In this document: positions 48,672-56,515 of the stretch, piece after piece
How the letters are laid out: each line of letters begins with the position of its first letter
How positions within the stretch are numbered: the first letter of the stretch is position 1
Assembly (NCBI RefSeq): GCF_029909975.1
Contig: NZ_CP094516.1
Location: 4,464,001-4,528,000, forward strand
Length of the DNA: 64,000 nucleotides
Direction of reading: 5' to 3'
Source of the DNA: Bradyrhizobium sp. ISRA430
GTDB lineage: Bacteria > Pseudomonadota > Alphaproteobacteria > Rhizobiales > Xanthobacteraceae
The notes under the pieces: model-generated
Told to the model about the DNA's origin: nothing
What the model saw: the letters and a program-made list of their open reading frames with translations, nothing else
The model's database searches: none
Made by a program: the position numbers and the translations under genes

Positions 48672-49628
48672 TTAGCTGCGGAACATCGTCTTCGGATCGA
48701 AATCGATATCCATGTATTTCCACTGATCGTAGGTTTCCTGGCGCAACATTGTGTAGGGCTGGCCCTGCAACACGGCGCGAACGGCAGCGTCAGCCGCCGC
48801 CTGATAGCGCGGCGAGGAGCCGGTCGAGACCACCTGCGGCGGCTGCGTCAGTCGTCGATCCGGTCCGAGGTGAATGCGCACGGTCACGAACAGCTCTTCG
48901 GGATGCTCGATGCCGGGCTGCACGTTCCACAGGCTCGCGAGCCGCGCGCGCATCGCGTCGAGCTCGGACTGCGACAGCGTCGCGGCCGTGCCGCGCGTCG
49001 TACCGAGCGAGGCCGAGGCGTTCAGCGACGCGCCTGTGATCGACTGCCGGGTCGGATCGCGCTTGTCGAGCAGCGCCGCGATCTTGGTCTGGTCGAAGGT
49101 TCGCTCCTGCTTCGGCTTCGGAGGCTGCGGCTGCGCCTGTGCGGGCTTGGTCTCCTGCTTCGGCGTTGGCTTCTTGGCCTCCTGCTTCTTGATCGCTTCG
49201 GCGATCGGATCTTCCTTGGCCTGATCGGGCTTCTTCTCAGCGGGCTTCTGCTCTTCCTTCGGCTTGTTCTCGGCGACGGGCTTCGGCGGATCGGGCTTCT
49301 TCTCGACCGGCTTCTCCACCGGCTTCGGCGGCGGCTCGGGCGCGGACGAGGTGATGATCTCTTTCTTTTCGGTCACCTTGCCGATGGCATCCTCGACGGG
49401 CTTGGGCTCGGCGACCTTCTCGACCATCGGCTTCGGGTTGTTCTTGTCGCCGGTCTTGATGCCTTGCGTGATCTTGGACAGTTGATCGGCGGAGATGATG
49501 TCGACCGGCAGCGATTCCGGCGGCGGCGCTTCCATCGAGCGCGACGAAAAGGTGACCATCCCCCACCCAAGCACGAGGACATGGAGGGCAATCGACGCAA
49601 CGAGTGTCTTGTCGACCTTCACCTTCAC
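48672..49628 (-). CDS. tolA: Cell-envelope protein TolA
   Basis: A 318-residue inner-membrane protein with one N-terminal helix (about 8-26), a long Lys/Pro/Glu-rich periplasmic stalk (about 70-195), and a C-terminal domain (about 215-318) that contacts TolB and Pal. The stalk is largely Pro-Lys repeats (for example KPVEKPVEKKPDPPKP). The start is GTG at 49628, four bases after the tolR stop; a longer frame from 49685 would overlap tolR. It is typical for alphaproteobacterial TolA. Confidence 0.9.
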   Translation of the reverse strand: MKVKVDKTLVASIALHVLVLGWGMVTFSSRSMEAPPPESLPVDIISADQLSKITQGIKTGDKNNPKPMVEKVAEPKPVEDAIGKVTEKKEIITSSAPEPPPKPVEKPVEKKPDPPKPVAENKPKEEQKPAEKKPDQAKEDPIAEAIKKQEAKKPTPKQETKPAQAQPQPPKPKQERTFDQTKIAALLDKRDPTRQSITGASLNASASLGTTRGTAATLSQSELDAMRARLASLWNVQPGIEHPEELFVTVRIHLGPDRRLTQPPQVVSTGSSPRYQAAADAAVRAVLQGQPYTMLRQETYDQWKYMDIDFDPKTMFRS

Positions 49629-49632
49629 GATC

Positions 49633-50085
49633 TTACGACCCCTGATCCGCCTCGGTGACGAGCGCCAGCTTCTTGAAGCCCGCACCGGACAACAGGCCCA
49701 TCACCCTGGCCACTGTTCCGTAGTCCGCCTTCTTGTCGGCCCGCATGTAGATGCGCTCGTCCAAGCCCCCGCGCGCATCCGTGATCGCCTTCAACTTCGG
49801 CACCAGCTCGTTGATGTCGATCTCGGCGTCATTGATGAACACCTTGCCCTTGATGTCGACCGAGAGCTGGATCGGCTTCTGGTCGTTCTGCTCGAGGCTC
49901 TTGGCCTGGGTCTGCGGCAGGTCGAGCGGCACGCCGACCGTGAGCAGCGGCGCCGACACCATGAAGATGATGAGCAGCACCAGCATCACGTCGACCATCG
50001 GCGTGACGTTGATTTCGGCCATGACCGGCTTGCGCCGGCTGCGGCGGCCGCCGCCCCCGGACGAACTTGCAACGTTCATGCCCAT
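49633..50085 (-). CDS. tolR: Tol-Pal system protein TolR
   Basis: A 150-residue inner-membrane protein of the ExbD/TolR family. The single membrane helix carries the functional Asp: INVTPMVDVMLVLLIIFMVSAPL. The periplasmic domain has the usual beta-strand order, with VDIKGKVFINDAEIDINELVPKLK and IYMRADKKADYGTVARVM. It uses the proton gradient with TolQ to energise TolA. It lies 39 bases after tolQ. Confidence 0.95.
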   Translation of the reverse strand: MGMNVASSSGGGGRRSRRKPVMAEINVTPMVDVMLVLLIIFMVSAPLLTVGVPLDLPQTQAKSLEQNDQKPIQLSVDIKGKVFINDAEIDINELVPKLKAITDARGGLDERIYMRADKKADYGTVARVMGLLSGAGFKKLALVTEADQGS

Positions 50086-50124
50086 CGTCTGGTGCTCACG
50101 CTCTGGCCCACACTATACCGTCCA

Positions 50125-50841
50125 CTAGCCTCGCTCGTCGATCTGACGCGACAGGATGGCCGAGAATTCATCCGCAAAACCCTCGAGCCGCTGGGCCTGC
50201 CGGTTCACTTCGGAGGTGAATTTATTGTAGAAAATAGTGGCAGGAATGGCGGCGATAAGGCCGATTGCGGTCGCAAACAGCGCCTCGGCGATGCCCGGTG
50301 CCACCACCGCCAGCGAGGTGTTTTTCGACGCCGCGATCGATTGGAAGCTCGACATAATGCCCCAGACCGTGCCGAACAGGCCGACAAAGGGGCCGGCGGA
50401 GCCGACGGTGGCGAGCACCAGCAGCCTGCGCTCCAGCCGCTCGACCTCGCGCGCGATCGAGACGTTCATCACCTTGTCGATGCGCATCTGCAGGCCGGCG
50501 ACCGAACGCGCATGGCTCTCGAACGAGCGCTTCCACTCGCGCATTGCCGCCACGAAGCAGGCCGCCATTGAATGCGTCGGCTTGGCCGACAGCGTACGAT
50601 AGAGCTCCTCGATCGACTCGCCGGACCAGAACGCCTGCTCGAAGCGGTCCATCGAGCGGCGGGTGCGCGCGTAGAGGAATATCTTGTCGATGGCGATCGC
50701 CCAGACCCACACCGAGCAAGACAAAAGCCCCAGCATGACCCCTTTCACGATCCAGTGAGCCTGCCAGAACAGCGCGATCAGCGACACGTCGGCGGAAGCG
50801 GCAACCGGAAGGGCTGACTGAGCCACGTCGGCCGGATTCAT
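50125..50841 (-). CDS. tolQ: Tol-Pal system protein TolQ
   Basis: A 238-residue three-helix motor protein of the ExbB/TolQ family. The first helix is WIVKGVMLGLLSCSVWVWAIAIDK, and the C-terminal pair includes GSAGPFVGLFGTVWGIMSSF and PGIAEALFATAIGLIAAIPATIFYN, both family signatures. It is the first gene of the operon; the ATG at 50841 begins the conserved part. A TTGACA box lies at 51009-51014 on the minus strand about 170 bases upstream and may be part of the promoter. Confidence 0.95.
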   Translation of the reverse strand: MNPADVAQSALPVAASADVSLIALFWQAHWIVKGVMLGLLSCSVWVWAIAIDKIFLYARTRRSMDRFEQAFWSGESIEELYRTLSAKPTHSMAACFVAAMREWKRSFESHARSVAGLQMRIDKVMNVSIAREVERLERRLLVLATVGSAGPFVGLFGTVWGIMSSFQSIAASKNTSLAVVAPGIAEALFATAIGLIAAIPATIFYNKFTSEVNRQAQRLEGFADEFSAILSRQIDERG

Positions 50842-51451
50842 AAGCAGTATCCTCTCAAGGCGATCGTTCCATATCCTCCGGGAGCAAAATGGCTGCCGGT
50901 TCCCCAACGCCGCGCGGGTCACGCGCAGCTCACAAGCCTGCGCAAAGCCTTGTCTTTTTGGATTGCAGCGGCCCGTCCAAAGCCGGCCGTCTGCTTTCCC
51001 TGCCAAGATGTCAAAACTAAGGGCCTCGACTAAGCCTTTGGGCGCGACCTACCGACTTTTACCAGACCCCGGCGATGGTTAATGCGGGGTTACCGCGGAC
51101 GAATTTGGCTGCGGGAAAGAGAGGCCGGGCAAGCGGTTGGACGAGGAAGGTGGGGCGGCGCTGCCAGACGCGGAGCGAGGTCGGTTCCCTACCCCTGCGG
51201 GCCCTTGCGGGGGAGGGCCAGGGAGAGGGGTGCCACACGGAGACCGAGCTCAATTTCAAATTCTATCGTCAGGCGACCAGCAAGATCGTCGGCCTCTCGG
51301 AGCATGCCGCGATGTTCCTCGGCACGCTCTTTTAGCTGCACCGCCGACCGGCCGCGCCGGTCAGCCAGGCTGCCTCTTTGCGGCAGAAACGGAGGAACCA
51401 GCGCTCGGGCCGAAAATTGTTCCGGAAAGTCATTTTCGATGAGGTTTTGCC
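50842..51451. other. 610-base region between tolQ and the DUF2231 gene
   Basis: No supportable gene. It holds the tolQ upstream region (about 50842-51060), then a plus-strand G-rich stretch (about 51180-51240) of the repeat type seen between Bradyrhizobium genes (reading as CCCTTGCGGGGGAGGG). A hairpin lies at 51346-51362 (GACCGGC / GCCGGTC). The frame at 51075-51335 is repeat-derived and not a gene. Confidence 0.45.
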
Positions 51452-51970
51452 ATGAGCATCAACCCGAAGACGACTGCTGCGATCGGCGAGCACCCGATCC
51501 ATCCGATGATCATCCCGTTTCCTGTGGCGTTCCTGGTCGGCGCGCCAATCGCCGATCTGGTCTTTATTGCAACCGGCGACGGTTTCTGGGCCCGCGCCGC
51601 GATGTGGCTGGTCGGCGCCGGCATTGTCATGGCGCTGGTCGCCGCCATAGCCGGCTTTACGGACTTCTTGAGCGAGTCCCGGATCCGCAGCCTGAACGAT
51701 GCCTGGTACCACATGGTCGGCAACCTTGCGGCGGTCGTGCTGGCGCTGATCAACTTCTATCTCCGCTATGCGCAAGGCGCCGAAGCCGCGATCAAGCCGT
51801 GGGGCGTGGTGCTGTCCCTGATCGTCGTCGGCATCCTCCTGTTCACGGGATGGAAGGGCTGGGGGATGGTGTACCGTCACCACGTCGCGGTGGTCGACGC
51901 GCCGGGCCAGACGAGTTCAGAACCGGTCACGCCGCAGCATGGTGGCGAGAGCCACCGGCACGCCGCCTGA
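51452..51970 (+). CDS. DUF2231 membrane protein
   Basis: A 172-residue inner-membrane protein. The N-terminal signature HPIHPMIIPFPVAFLVGAPIADL is typical of DUF2231, with conserved His-Pro pairs. Four hydrophobic segments follow (about 22-42, 50-70, 85-105, 120-142), and the C-terminus is a hydrophilic tail with a His-rich end. The family is widespread, and its function is not known. The ATG at 51452 has a GATGAGG ribosome site. A symmetric hairpin lies about 47 bases after the stop. Confidence 0.85.
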   Translation: MSINPKTTAAIGEHPIHPMIIPFPVAFLVGAPIADLVFIATGDGFWARAAMWLVGAGIVMALVAAIAGFTDFLSESRIRSLNDAWYHMVGNLAAVVLALINFYLRYAQGAEAAIKPWGVVLSLIVVGILLFTGWKGWGMVYRHHVAVVDAPGQTSSEPVTPQHGGESHRHAA

Positions 51971-52016
51971 ATGGGACGGCTCGGACGCACGCAACGAGCG
52001 TCTCATGAAAACCAAA

Positions 52017-52045
52017 CCGCCCGCCTGCGACATGCAGGCGGGCGG
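52017..52045 (-). terminator. Hairpin between DUF2231 and DUF2852 genes
   Basis: Perfect 12-bp arms CCGCCCGCCTGC / GCAGGCGGGCGG around GACAT. T-rich DNA follows on the minus strand (GGTTTGGTTTTC), so it mainly terminates the DUF2852 gene, and perhaps the convergent DUF2231 gene too. Confidence 0.75.
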
Positions 52046-52099
52046 CTTGGGGCCATCAGGACTTTGGGGGCATGCGCCTGAAGGCTTTGAGAGGTCGGA

Positions 52100-52588
52100 T
52101 CAGCCCTGCGGCGGCTGATCCGTCGGTGGCGGCGTCGGACGGGTCCGGTGCTGCGCCATGAACTGGTCGAACTCTTCCTTGTCCTTGGCGTGACGCAGAC
52201 GGGTCAGGAAATCCTTGAACTCGCGCTGCTCCTCCTCGAGCCGCTGCAGCGTTTCGGCGCGGTACTCGTCGAAGGCGCGGTTGCCGGAGGACGGCGGGCC
52301 GAAGCCGAAGCCAAAGCCGCGGCGCTCCATGCGGTCGCGCATGCGATCCATCTTGTACTGCATCCGCTCCATCTTGTTCTGCCAGCGATCTTGGTGGCTC
52401 CAGCACGACATTCTTCTGCTCCCGAGTGTGAAAAAGAGAAGGGCAAGGCCGATCGGCCACCAGATGATGAAGCCCAGGATGGTCACGGCGATCCAGCCGG
52501 GATGCCAGGGCGTGTCGAGCATGTGGGGGCGGTCGTAGGGTTGTTCCGAGGGGCCGCGCCATCGATTGACATCAGCGGTGTAGGCCAT
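52100..52588 (-). CDS. DUF2852 membrane protein
   Basis: A 162-residue protein. After a polar N-terminus, a single strongly hydrophobic segment (about 32-55, WIAVTILGFIIWWPIGLALLFFTLG) spans the membrane. A long charged helix follows, with MDRMRDRMERRGFGFGF and a coiled-coil-like EYRAETLQRLEEEQREFKDFL region, matching DUF2852. Function unknown. Its upstream region (52624-52642) carries a palindrome that also occurs at the start of the TetR gene 5' to it, indicating control by that TetR protein. Confidence 0.87.
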   Translation of the reverse strand: MAYTADVNRWRGPSEQPYDRPHMLDTPWHPGWIAVTILGFIIWWPIGLALLFFTLGSRRMSCWSHQDRWQNKMERMQYKMDRMRDRMERRGFGFGFGPPSSGNRAFDEYRAETLQRLEEEQREFKDFLTRLRHAKDKEEFDQFMAQHRTRPTPPPTDQPPQG

Positions 52589-52623
52589 TTCCCATCTCCA
52601 TCACGGCACCAGCGCCGTTGTGA

Positions 52624-52642
52624 ATGTAAATAACATTTACAT
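52624..52642. promoter_or_regulatory. TetR-type operator upstream of the DUF2852 gene
   Basis: Inverted repeat ATGTAAAT-AAC-ATTTACAT, 36 bases upstream of the DUF2852 start codon. It shares 14 of 19 positions with the site at 53440-53458, including both ATGT/ACAT ends. Confidence 0.65.
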
Positions 52643-52709
52643 AGCTAGACCATCCCGCGTTTTTGTCAAGCCGGCCGCCCGATAGGCACGCCGATTTATT
52701 TGAGCAACT

Positions 52710-53441
52710 TTATTTCGGCTTGCCCCAGGGACCCGAGGGTGTACCGGAGGGGGCCTCCGGTGGAATGGGCGGCGGCTCGGCGCCTTTCGCCGCGGAACGG
52801 CGGTCGGTCGGGAAGCCGAGACCGCGCAGATAGATCAGCACTTCGGCTTCGAGCAGTTCATCGGGCGACATCGGCAGCTTCCGCCGCGCGGCATCGCCGC
52901 GCGAGAACAGCGAAGCAACGCCATGCGACATCGACCAGATATGCAGCGCCATCATCATCGCCGGCGGGCGCGGCGCGCCGGGCGGCGTCAGTGCAGCGAG
53001 GCGCTCGGCGGCGGCACGGATGACGCCGAACGCGCGTTCGCCTGCGGCCATCAGCGCCGGATTGGCATCCGTGGGAAGGCCTGATTCGAACATCGCGGCA
53101 TAGAAGGCCGGCTCCTCGCGCGCAAAGGCGAGATAGGCCTTGCCGACGCGCTCGAACGCGGTGATCGTATCGGGCCGTCCGTCGTCCCAGGCCGCGGACA
53201 GCCGCGCCTCGAACTGCTCGAAGCCGCGCTGCGCGATCGAGGACAACAGTTCGTCGCGATCGCGAAAATGCCGGTATGGGGCGGCCGCACTGACGCCGGC
53301 CATGCGTGCCGCATCGGCGAAGGTGAAGCCGGCCGCGCCCTTCTCGGCGATCAGCCCGAGCGCAGCCTGCAACAAGGCTTCCTTCAGATTGCCGTGGTGA
53401 TAGCCGCGCTCGGCGCGGCGCTGCTCCTTGCGCCAGCTCAT
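52710..53441 (-). CDS. TetR-family regulator (controls DUF2852 gene?)
   Basis: A 243-residue TetR-type protein. The HTH is visible in LKEALLQAALGLIAEKGAAGFTFADAARMAGVSAAAPYRHFRDRDELLSSI (about 19-68), with a typical recognition helix. The C-terminal domain is helical and ends in a Pro-rich tail. The 19-bp palindrome at 53440-53458 borders its start codon, as expected for autorepression. No clear ribosome site precedes ATG 53441, so translation may be leaderless. It lies directly upstream of the DUF2852 gene in the same direction. Confidence 0.87.
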   Translation of the reverse strand: MSWRKEQRRAERGYHHGNLKEALLQAALGLIAEKGAAGFTFADAARMAGVSAAAPYRHFRDRDELLSSIAQRGFEQFEARLSAAWDDGRPDTITAFERVGKAYLAFAREEPAFYAAMFESGLPTDANPALMAAGERAFGVIRAAAERLAALTPPGAPRPPAMMMALHIWSMSHGVASLFSRGDAARRKLPMSPDELLEAEVLIYLRGLGFPTDRRSAAKGAEPPPIPPEAPSGTPSGPWGKPK

Positions 53442-53458
53442 GTGAACGGCTTTTACAT
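53440..53458. promoter_or_regulatory. Operator at the start of the TetR gene
   Basis: ATGTGAACGGCTTTTACAT, an imperfect palindrome (ATGT / ACAT ends) sharing 14 of 19 positions with 52624-52642. The last two bases are the AT of the TetR start codon on the minus strand. Confidence 0.6.
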
Positions 53459-53516
53459 GAGCCGCGCGCGAAGGTCACTAGCGGGAACGGGGTGTGATTA
53501 ACCCCGTATTTGCACG

Positions 53517-53638
53517 GTCATTCCGAGCCGACGCGATGGGCCCGCGAAGCGGCCCAGAGCACGAACCCCAATCCGCAATTGCGAATTGTGGAATCTCGAG
53601 ATTCCGGGTTCGGCTCTGTCGAGCCGCCCCGGAATGAC
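53517..53638. repeat. Intergenic palindromic repeat
   Basis: Outer arms GTCATTCC (53517-53524) / GGAATGAC (53631-53638) with a perfect inner palindrome GGAATCTCGAGATTCC (53590-53605). It is between the TetR and YciI genes and is one of the recurrent Bradyrhizobium-type repeats. Confidence 0.6.
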
Positions 53639-53647
53639 TTTCGATTG

Positions 53648-54010
53648 CTAGCCGCCCGGGATCGGCAGCACCGGCATGATCTCGACGCGCTCGCCCGGGA
53701 AGATCGCGAAGTGCGGATGGTTTTCGAACATCTTCGTCGCCGCTTCGTGGGACGCGGCACGGACCACGGTAAAAGCGCCCATCTCATTGGCGATGTCGGC
53801 GACGCCCGTCCCATCGACCTTCTTGGTCTTGCCGAGCGGGCCGCCCATCGCCTGGATTGCGCCCTGGTGCTTCTCGACCCAAGCCTTCCAGGCCGCCATG
53901 CCTTCCTGCTCTTTCGCCTTGCGCTCGGCTTCTGACATCGCATTCCATGCGGCCCATTTCGGGCTGTTCTTGCTGCCGAGGAAAACGGCGAGATAGGTGT
54001 CGGTGCTCAT
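53648..54010 (-). CDS. Small YciI-related protein
   Basis: A 120-residue soluble protein. TYLAVFLGSKNSPKWAAWNAMSEAERKAKEQEGMAAWKAW and the C-terminal FENHPHFAIFPGERVEIMPVLPIPGG are typical of a small family related to YciI/DGPF proteins and often found with them. The central GGPLGKTKKV replaces the DGPF motif. No catalytic residues are evident. Its start codon overlaps the alternative-frame end of the upstream DGPF gene in an ATGA arrangement, so the two form one operon driven by the ECF-type promoter at 54561-54587. Confidence 0.8.
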   Translation of the reverse strand: MSTDTYLAVFLGSKNSPKWAAWNAMSEAERKAKEQEGMAAWKAWVEKHQGAIQAMGGPLGKTKKVDGTGVADIANEMGAFTVVRAASHEAATKMFENHPHFAIFPGERVEIMPVLPIPGG

Positions 54011-54461
54011 CGGTTGCTTCTCCCTTGGGTGGTGATGATGACGGAAGCCGCGGCGTCGGCCGCGGCGGGTCGTCAAAGCCAGCGGCGGCCTCCTGCACGT
54101 CCGGCGGGAAGTCGCTCATCTCCTGGACCTGGCGGATCTCGATAACCTCGTTCGGCGAAGCCGGACACTTCTTGGCCCAGGCGATCGCTTCCTCGCGCGA
54201 GGCGACCTCGATCATCCAGTAGCCGCCCAGGACTTCCTTGGCCTCAGTGAACGGGCCGTCGGTCACGATCGGCTCGCCGGTCGCAAACGACACGCGCGCA
54301 CCCATCGACGGTGGATGCAGGCCATCCAGCGTGATCAGAACGCCCGCGTCCTTCAGCGCCTCGTTGTAGCGCATCATCGCGGCGACGCGTTCGGGATCGA
54401 GCTGCACGTCCGGCGGTGCGGTCTCGTAGCCGAGAGGGATCATCAGCATCATGAATCGCAT
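53784..54461 (-). CDS. YciI/DGPF-domain protein, possibly frameshifted at its 3' end
   Basis: Residues 1-128 are a normal DGPF protein: MRFMMLMIPLGYETAPPDV at the start and IVTDGPFTEAKEVLGGYWMIEVASREEAIAWAKKCP with the DGPF motif. The frame then runs on, in an Arg/Pro-rich style, to 53784, overlapping the next gene by 227 bases, giving 225 residues where the family has ~130-145. In another frame the sequence ends at a TGA that overlaps the next gene's ATG at 54008-54010. This suggests a frameshift near 54055-54080, or a sequencing error there. It belongs to the ECF42-linked DGPF family. Confidence 0.65.
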   Translation of the reverse strand: MRFMMLMIPLGYETAPPDVQLDPERVAAMMRYNEALKDAGVLITLDGLHPPSMGARVSFATGEPIVTDGPFTEAKEVLGGYWMIEVASREEAIAWAKKCPASPNEVIEIRQVQEMSDFPPDVQEAAAGFDDPPRPTPRLPSSSPPKGEATDEHRHLSRRFPRQQEQPEMGRMECDVRSRAQGERAGRHGGLEGLGREAPGRNPGDGRPARQDQEGRWDGRRRHRQ

Positions 54462-54480
54462 GGAGATATCCTTTTGCGTG

Positions 54481-54520
54481 GTCATTCCGGGATGCGCCGC
54501 AAGGCGCAGGCCCGGAAATC
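54481..54520. repeat. Palindromic repeat in the leader of the DGPF operon
   Basis: Arms TTCCGGG (54485-54491) / CCCGGAA (54511-54517) with an inner TGCGCC / GGCGCA. It lies between the ECF-type promoter and the start codon of the DGPF gene and would fold in the leader RNA. Confidence 0.6.
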
Positions 54521-54560
54521 CATTCATCGACAGGCCGGCCTGACCCGCGCTCCCCAATAA

Positions 54561-54587
54561 GACGAACGCCGTTCTACCGAACCGACA
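54561..54587 (-). promoter_or_regulatory. ECF42-type promoter of the second DGPF operon
   Basis: On the minus strand, TGTCGG, 17 bases, then CGTC (CGTCTT extended). The element is identical in spacing to those at 59975-60001 and 58114-58140. The start codon of the DGPF gene is ~100 bases downstream, past a palindromic repeat. Confidence 0.65.
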
Positions 54588-54820
54588 GGGGAACGAAAAT
54601 TATTTCGGCGGTCATGGCCGGCCATCGGCGCGGCAGCGGAAAGTCTGTCCCTATCATCCTGAGCACTCGCATAGCGCCCCTCCGGCAGCGACTTCAGGAT
54701 CGGCGCCGCACCGGGACCGATCGGCATGCCCTGAAACCTTTCTCCGCGGGATGAAAGCGAAGTAGAAGGGGCCAAGCGCCCGCGCGCGACCAACCTTTCG
54801 AACACAGGACAGATCAGCAA

Positions 54821-55609
54821 ATGCCGCAAGCCCCACAAAAAGTCGCCCTCGTCACCGGAGCCGCGCGCGGCATCGGGCTTGCGACCGCGAAGAAATTCCT
54901 GGCCGAGGGCTGGCGCGTGGCGCTGCTCGACATCGAGGGCGAGCTGCTCGGCCGCGCCGCGGCCGAGATCGGCAGGTACGATGCGACACTGGCGCTGACC
55001 TGCGACGTCTCCAGCGCTGCCGGCCTCAGCGCGGCGATGAAGGCGATCGAGCAGGGTTTTGGCCGCCTCGATGCGCTCGTCAACAATGCCGGGATTGCGG
55101 TGTTCTCGCCCTTGATGGAGACGTCGGATGCCGATTGGGGCCGCGTGCTCGAGGTCAACCTCACCGGCCCCTTCCTCTGCACCAAGGCGGCGGTGCCCTT
55201 GATGCGCGATGGTAACGGCGGCGCCATCGTCAACATCACCTCGATCTCGGCGGTGCGCGCCTCGACGCTGCGTTCGGCCTACGGCACCAGCAAGGCGGGG
55301 CTCGCGCATTTGACGAAGCAGCTCGCCGTCGAGCTCGCCTCCCTCAATATCCGCGTCAATGCGGTGGCGCCGGGTCCCGTCGACACCGCGATGGCCAAGC
55401 AGGTGCACACGGCGGAGATCCGCGCCGACTATCACGATGCCATTCCGCTCAACCGTTACGGCCTGGAGGAGGAACTCGCCGAAGCGATCTTCTTCCTCTG
55501 CTCGGACCGCGCGAGTTACATCACCGGCCAAATTTTGGCCGTTGATGGCGGCTTCGATGCGGCCGGCATCGGTCTGCCGACGTTGCGCGGGCAGCGCCGC
55601 AACGGATGA
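54821..55609 (+). CDS. SDR-family oxidoreductase
   Basis: A 262-residue short-chain dehydrogenase. VTGAARGIG gives the nucleotide loop (11-19), LVNNAG is at 87-91, catalytic Ser141/143 lies in NITSIS, and YGTSK gives Tyr154 and Lys158. The C-terminus AVDGGFDAAG is the usual SDR end. A D38 in DIEG after strand beta2 favours NAD over NADP. The substrate is unknown. It is divergent from the DGPF operon, and no ECF-type element is seen on its side. Confidence 0.88.
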   Translation: MPQAPQKVALVTGAARGIGLATAKKFLAEGWRVALLDIEGELLGRAAAEIGRYDATLALTCDVSSAAGLSAAMKAIEQGFGRLDALVNNAGIAVFSPLMETSDADWGRVLEVNLTGPFLCTKAAVPLMRDGNGGAIVNITSISAVRASTLRSAYGTSKAGLAHLTKQLAVELASLNIRVNAVAPGPVDTAMAKQVHTAEIRADYHDAIPLNRYGLEEELAEAIFFLCSDRASYITGQILAVDGGFDAAGIGLPTLRGQRRNG

Positions 55610-55614
55610 GACTT

Positions 55615-55698
55615 GTAGGGGGTTAGCGCAGCGTAACCCACCGGTTCTGACGCCGCGGATGCAAAAGTGGTGGGTTACGCTTCGCTAACCCGCCCTAC
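55615..55698. repeat. Long inverted repeat after the SDR gene
   Basis: A left arm (55615-55642, starting GTAGGGGGTTAGCG) pairs with a right arm (55669-55698, ending CGCTAACCCGCCCTAC) around a 26-base loop. The GGTTAGCG...CGCTAACC core is a well-known bacterial intergenic palindrome of this type. It may terminate the SDR transcript. Confidence 0.7.
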
Positions 55699-55720
55699 GA
55701 ATCGAGCTCGTGGAGGCTTC

Positions 55721-56158
55721 ATGCAACACGCTGGCTTTGTCGGGACTGCGATGCTCGCTGCAGCCCTGCTCGCCGCCGCGCCTGCCTCGGCAGAAGTCCG
55801 CATCATGCAAAGTCCCGGCGGACAGGTCGGCCCGTTCCTCGATCTGTTCGAGAAGGTACGCGAAAGCGGCGACCGCGTGGTGATCGACGGCCCCTGCCTG
55901 TCAGCCTGCACGCTGGTGCTGAGCATCGTGCCGGGCGAGCGCATCTGCGTCACCCGCCGCGCGGTGTTCGGCTTCCATGCGGCGCGTTCGGTGGATCAGC
56001 GCGGGCGTTTCTATGCCGAGCCAGAAGCATCAGAAGCCGTGCTGCAAGCCTATCCCGGCCCGGTGCGCGACTGGATCAGCCGTCACGGCGGACTGAGCTC
56101 GCGACTGTTGCTGTTGAAGGGGCGCGAGCTCGCGGCGATCTATCCGCGCTGTCGATAG
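55721..56158 (+). CDS. Exported hypothetical protein
   Basis: A 145-residue protein with a signal peptide (cleavage near APASA, residue ~22). The mature part has VRIMQSPGGQVGPFLDLFEKVRESGDRVVIDGPCLSACTLVLSIVPGERICVTRRAVFGFHAARS, a small domain with the shape of a ClpP/SDH-like fold (a Ser in GPCLSACT and a His in GFHAA), as in exported proteins of this family in rhizobia. Function unknown. The ATG at 55721 has a GGAGG site; an upstream start would lie in the repeat. Confidence 0.75.
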   Translation: MQHAGFVGTAMLAAALLAAAPASAEVRIMQSPGGQVGPFLDLFEKVRESGDRVVIDGPCLSACTLVLSIVPGERICVTRRAVFGFHAARSVDQRGRFYAEPEASEAVLQAYPGPVRDWISRHGGLSSRLLLLKGRELAAIYPRCR

Positions 56159-56335
56159 CGTTTTGGCGACCGCTCCACCGGCTGCAGATCGCGCTCGTTA
56201 TTTGTCGGAACCTCTGCGTAGGTTTTAGCGCGCCGCGCCGGCAGAATGCGTCACAACTGTGAACCGCGTCACACTAACGCCAAGTTGGATTGGCATACCT
56301 GAAACCACACGACACGGATGTCTTCGGAGATAGTC

Positions 56336-56515
56336 ATGACCAGCATCAGCACCGACGGACATCCCAGTAAACAAGCTCAGCCCTCACAGTTGCGGACATG
56401 GAAGGAGCAGGCTGTCACCACTGCGTTCCTGATCACGAGCGCAGTCGTAACCGTTGGCTGGCTCTACGTGCTCGCAGAGGGAGCCTTGGCCGTCGTGAAC
56501 TGGCTGTTCTCCTAG
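56336..56515 (+). CDS. Small single-helix membrane protein
   Basis: A 59-residue protein. A polar N-terminus (TSISTDGHPSKQAQPSQLRTWKEQ) is followed by one hydrophobic helix (about 32-57, FLITSAVVTVGWLYVLAEGALAVVNWLF). The ATG at 56336 has a GGAGATAG ribosome site; an ATG at 56318 is possible. Function unknown. Its stop codon overlaps that of the convergent 30-codon gene. Confidence 0.65.
   Translation: MTSISTDGHPSKQAQPSQLRTWKEQAVTTAFLITSAVVTVGWLYVLAEGALAVVNWLFS

Noticed and set aside
51075..51335. 86-codon plus-strand frame upstream of the DUF2231 gene
   Set aside because: Its centre translates an intergenic repeat (AGEGQGEG) and it lacks any family resemblance.
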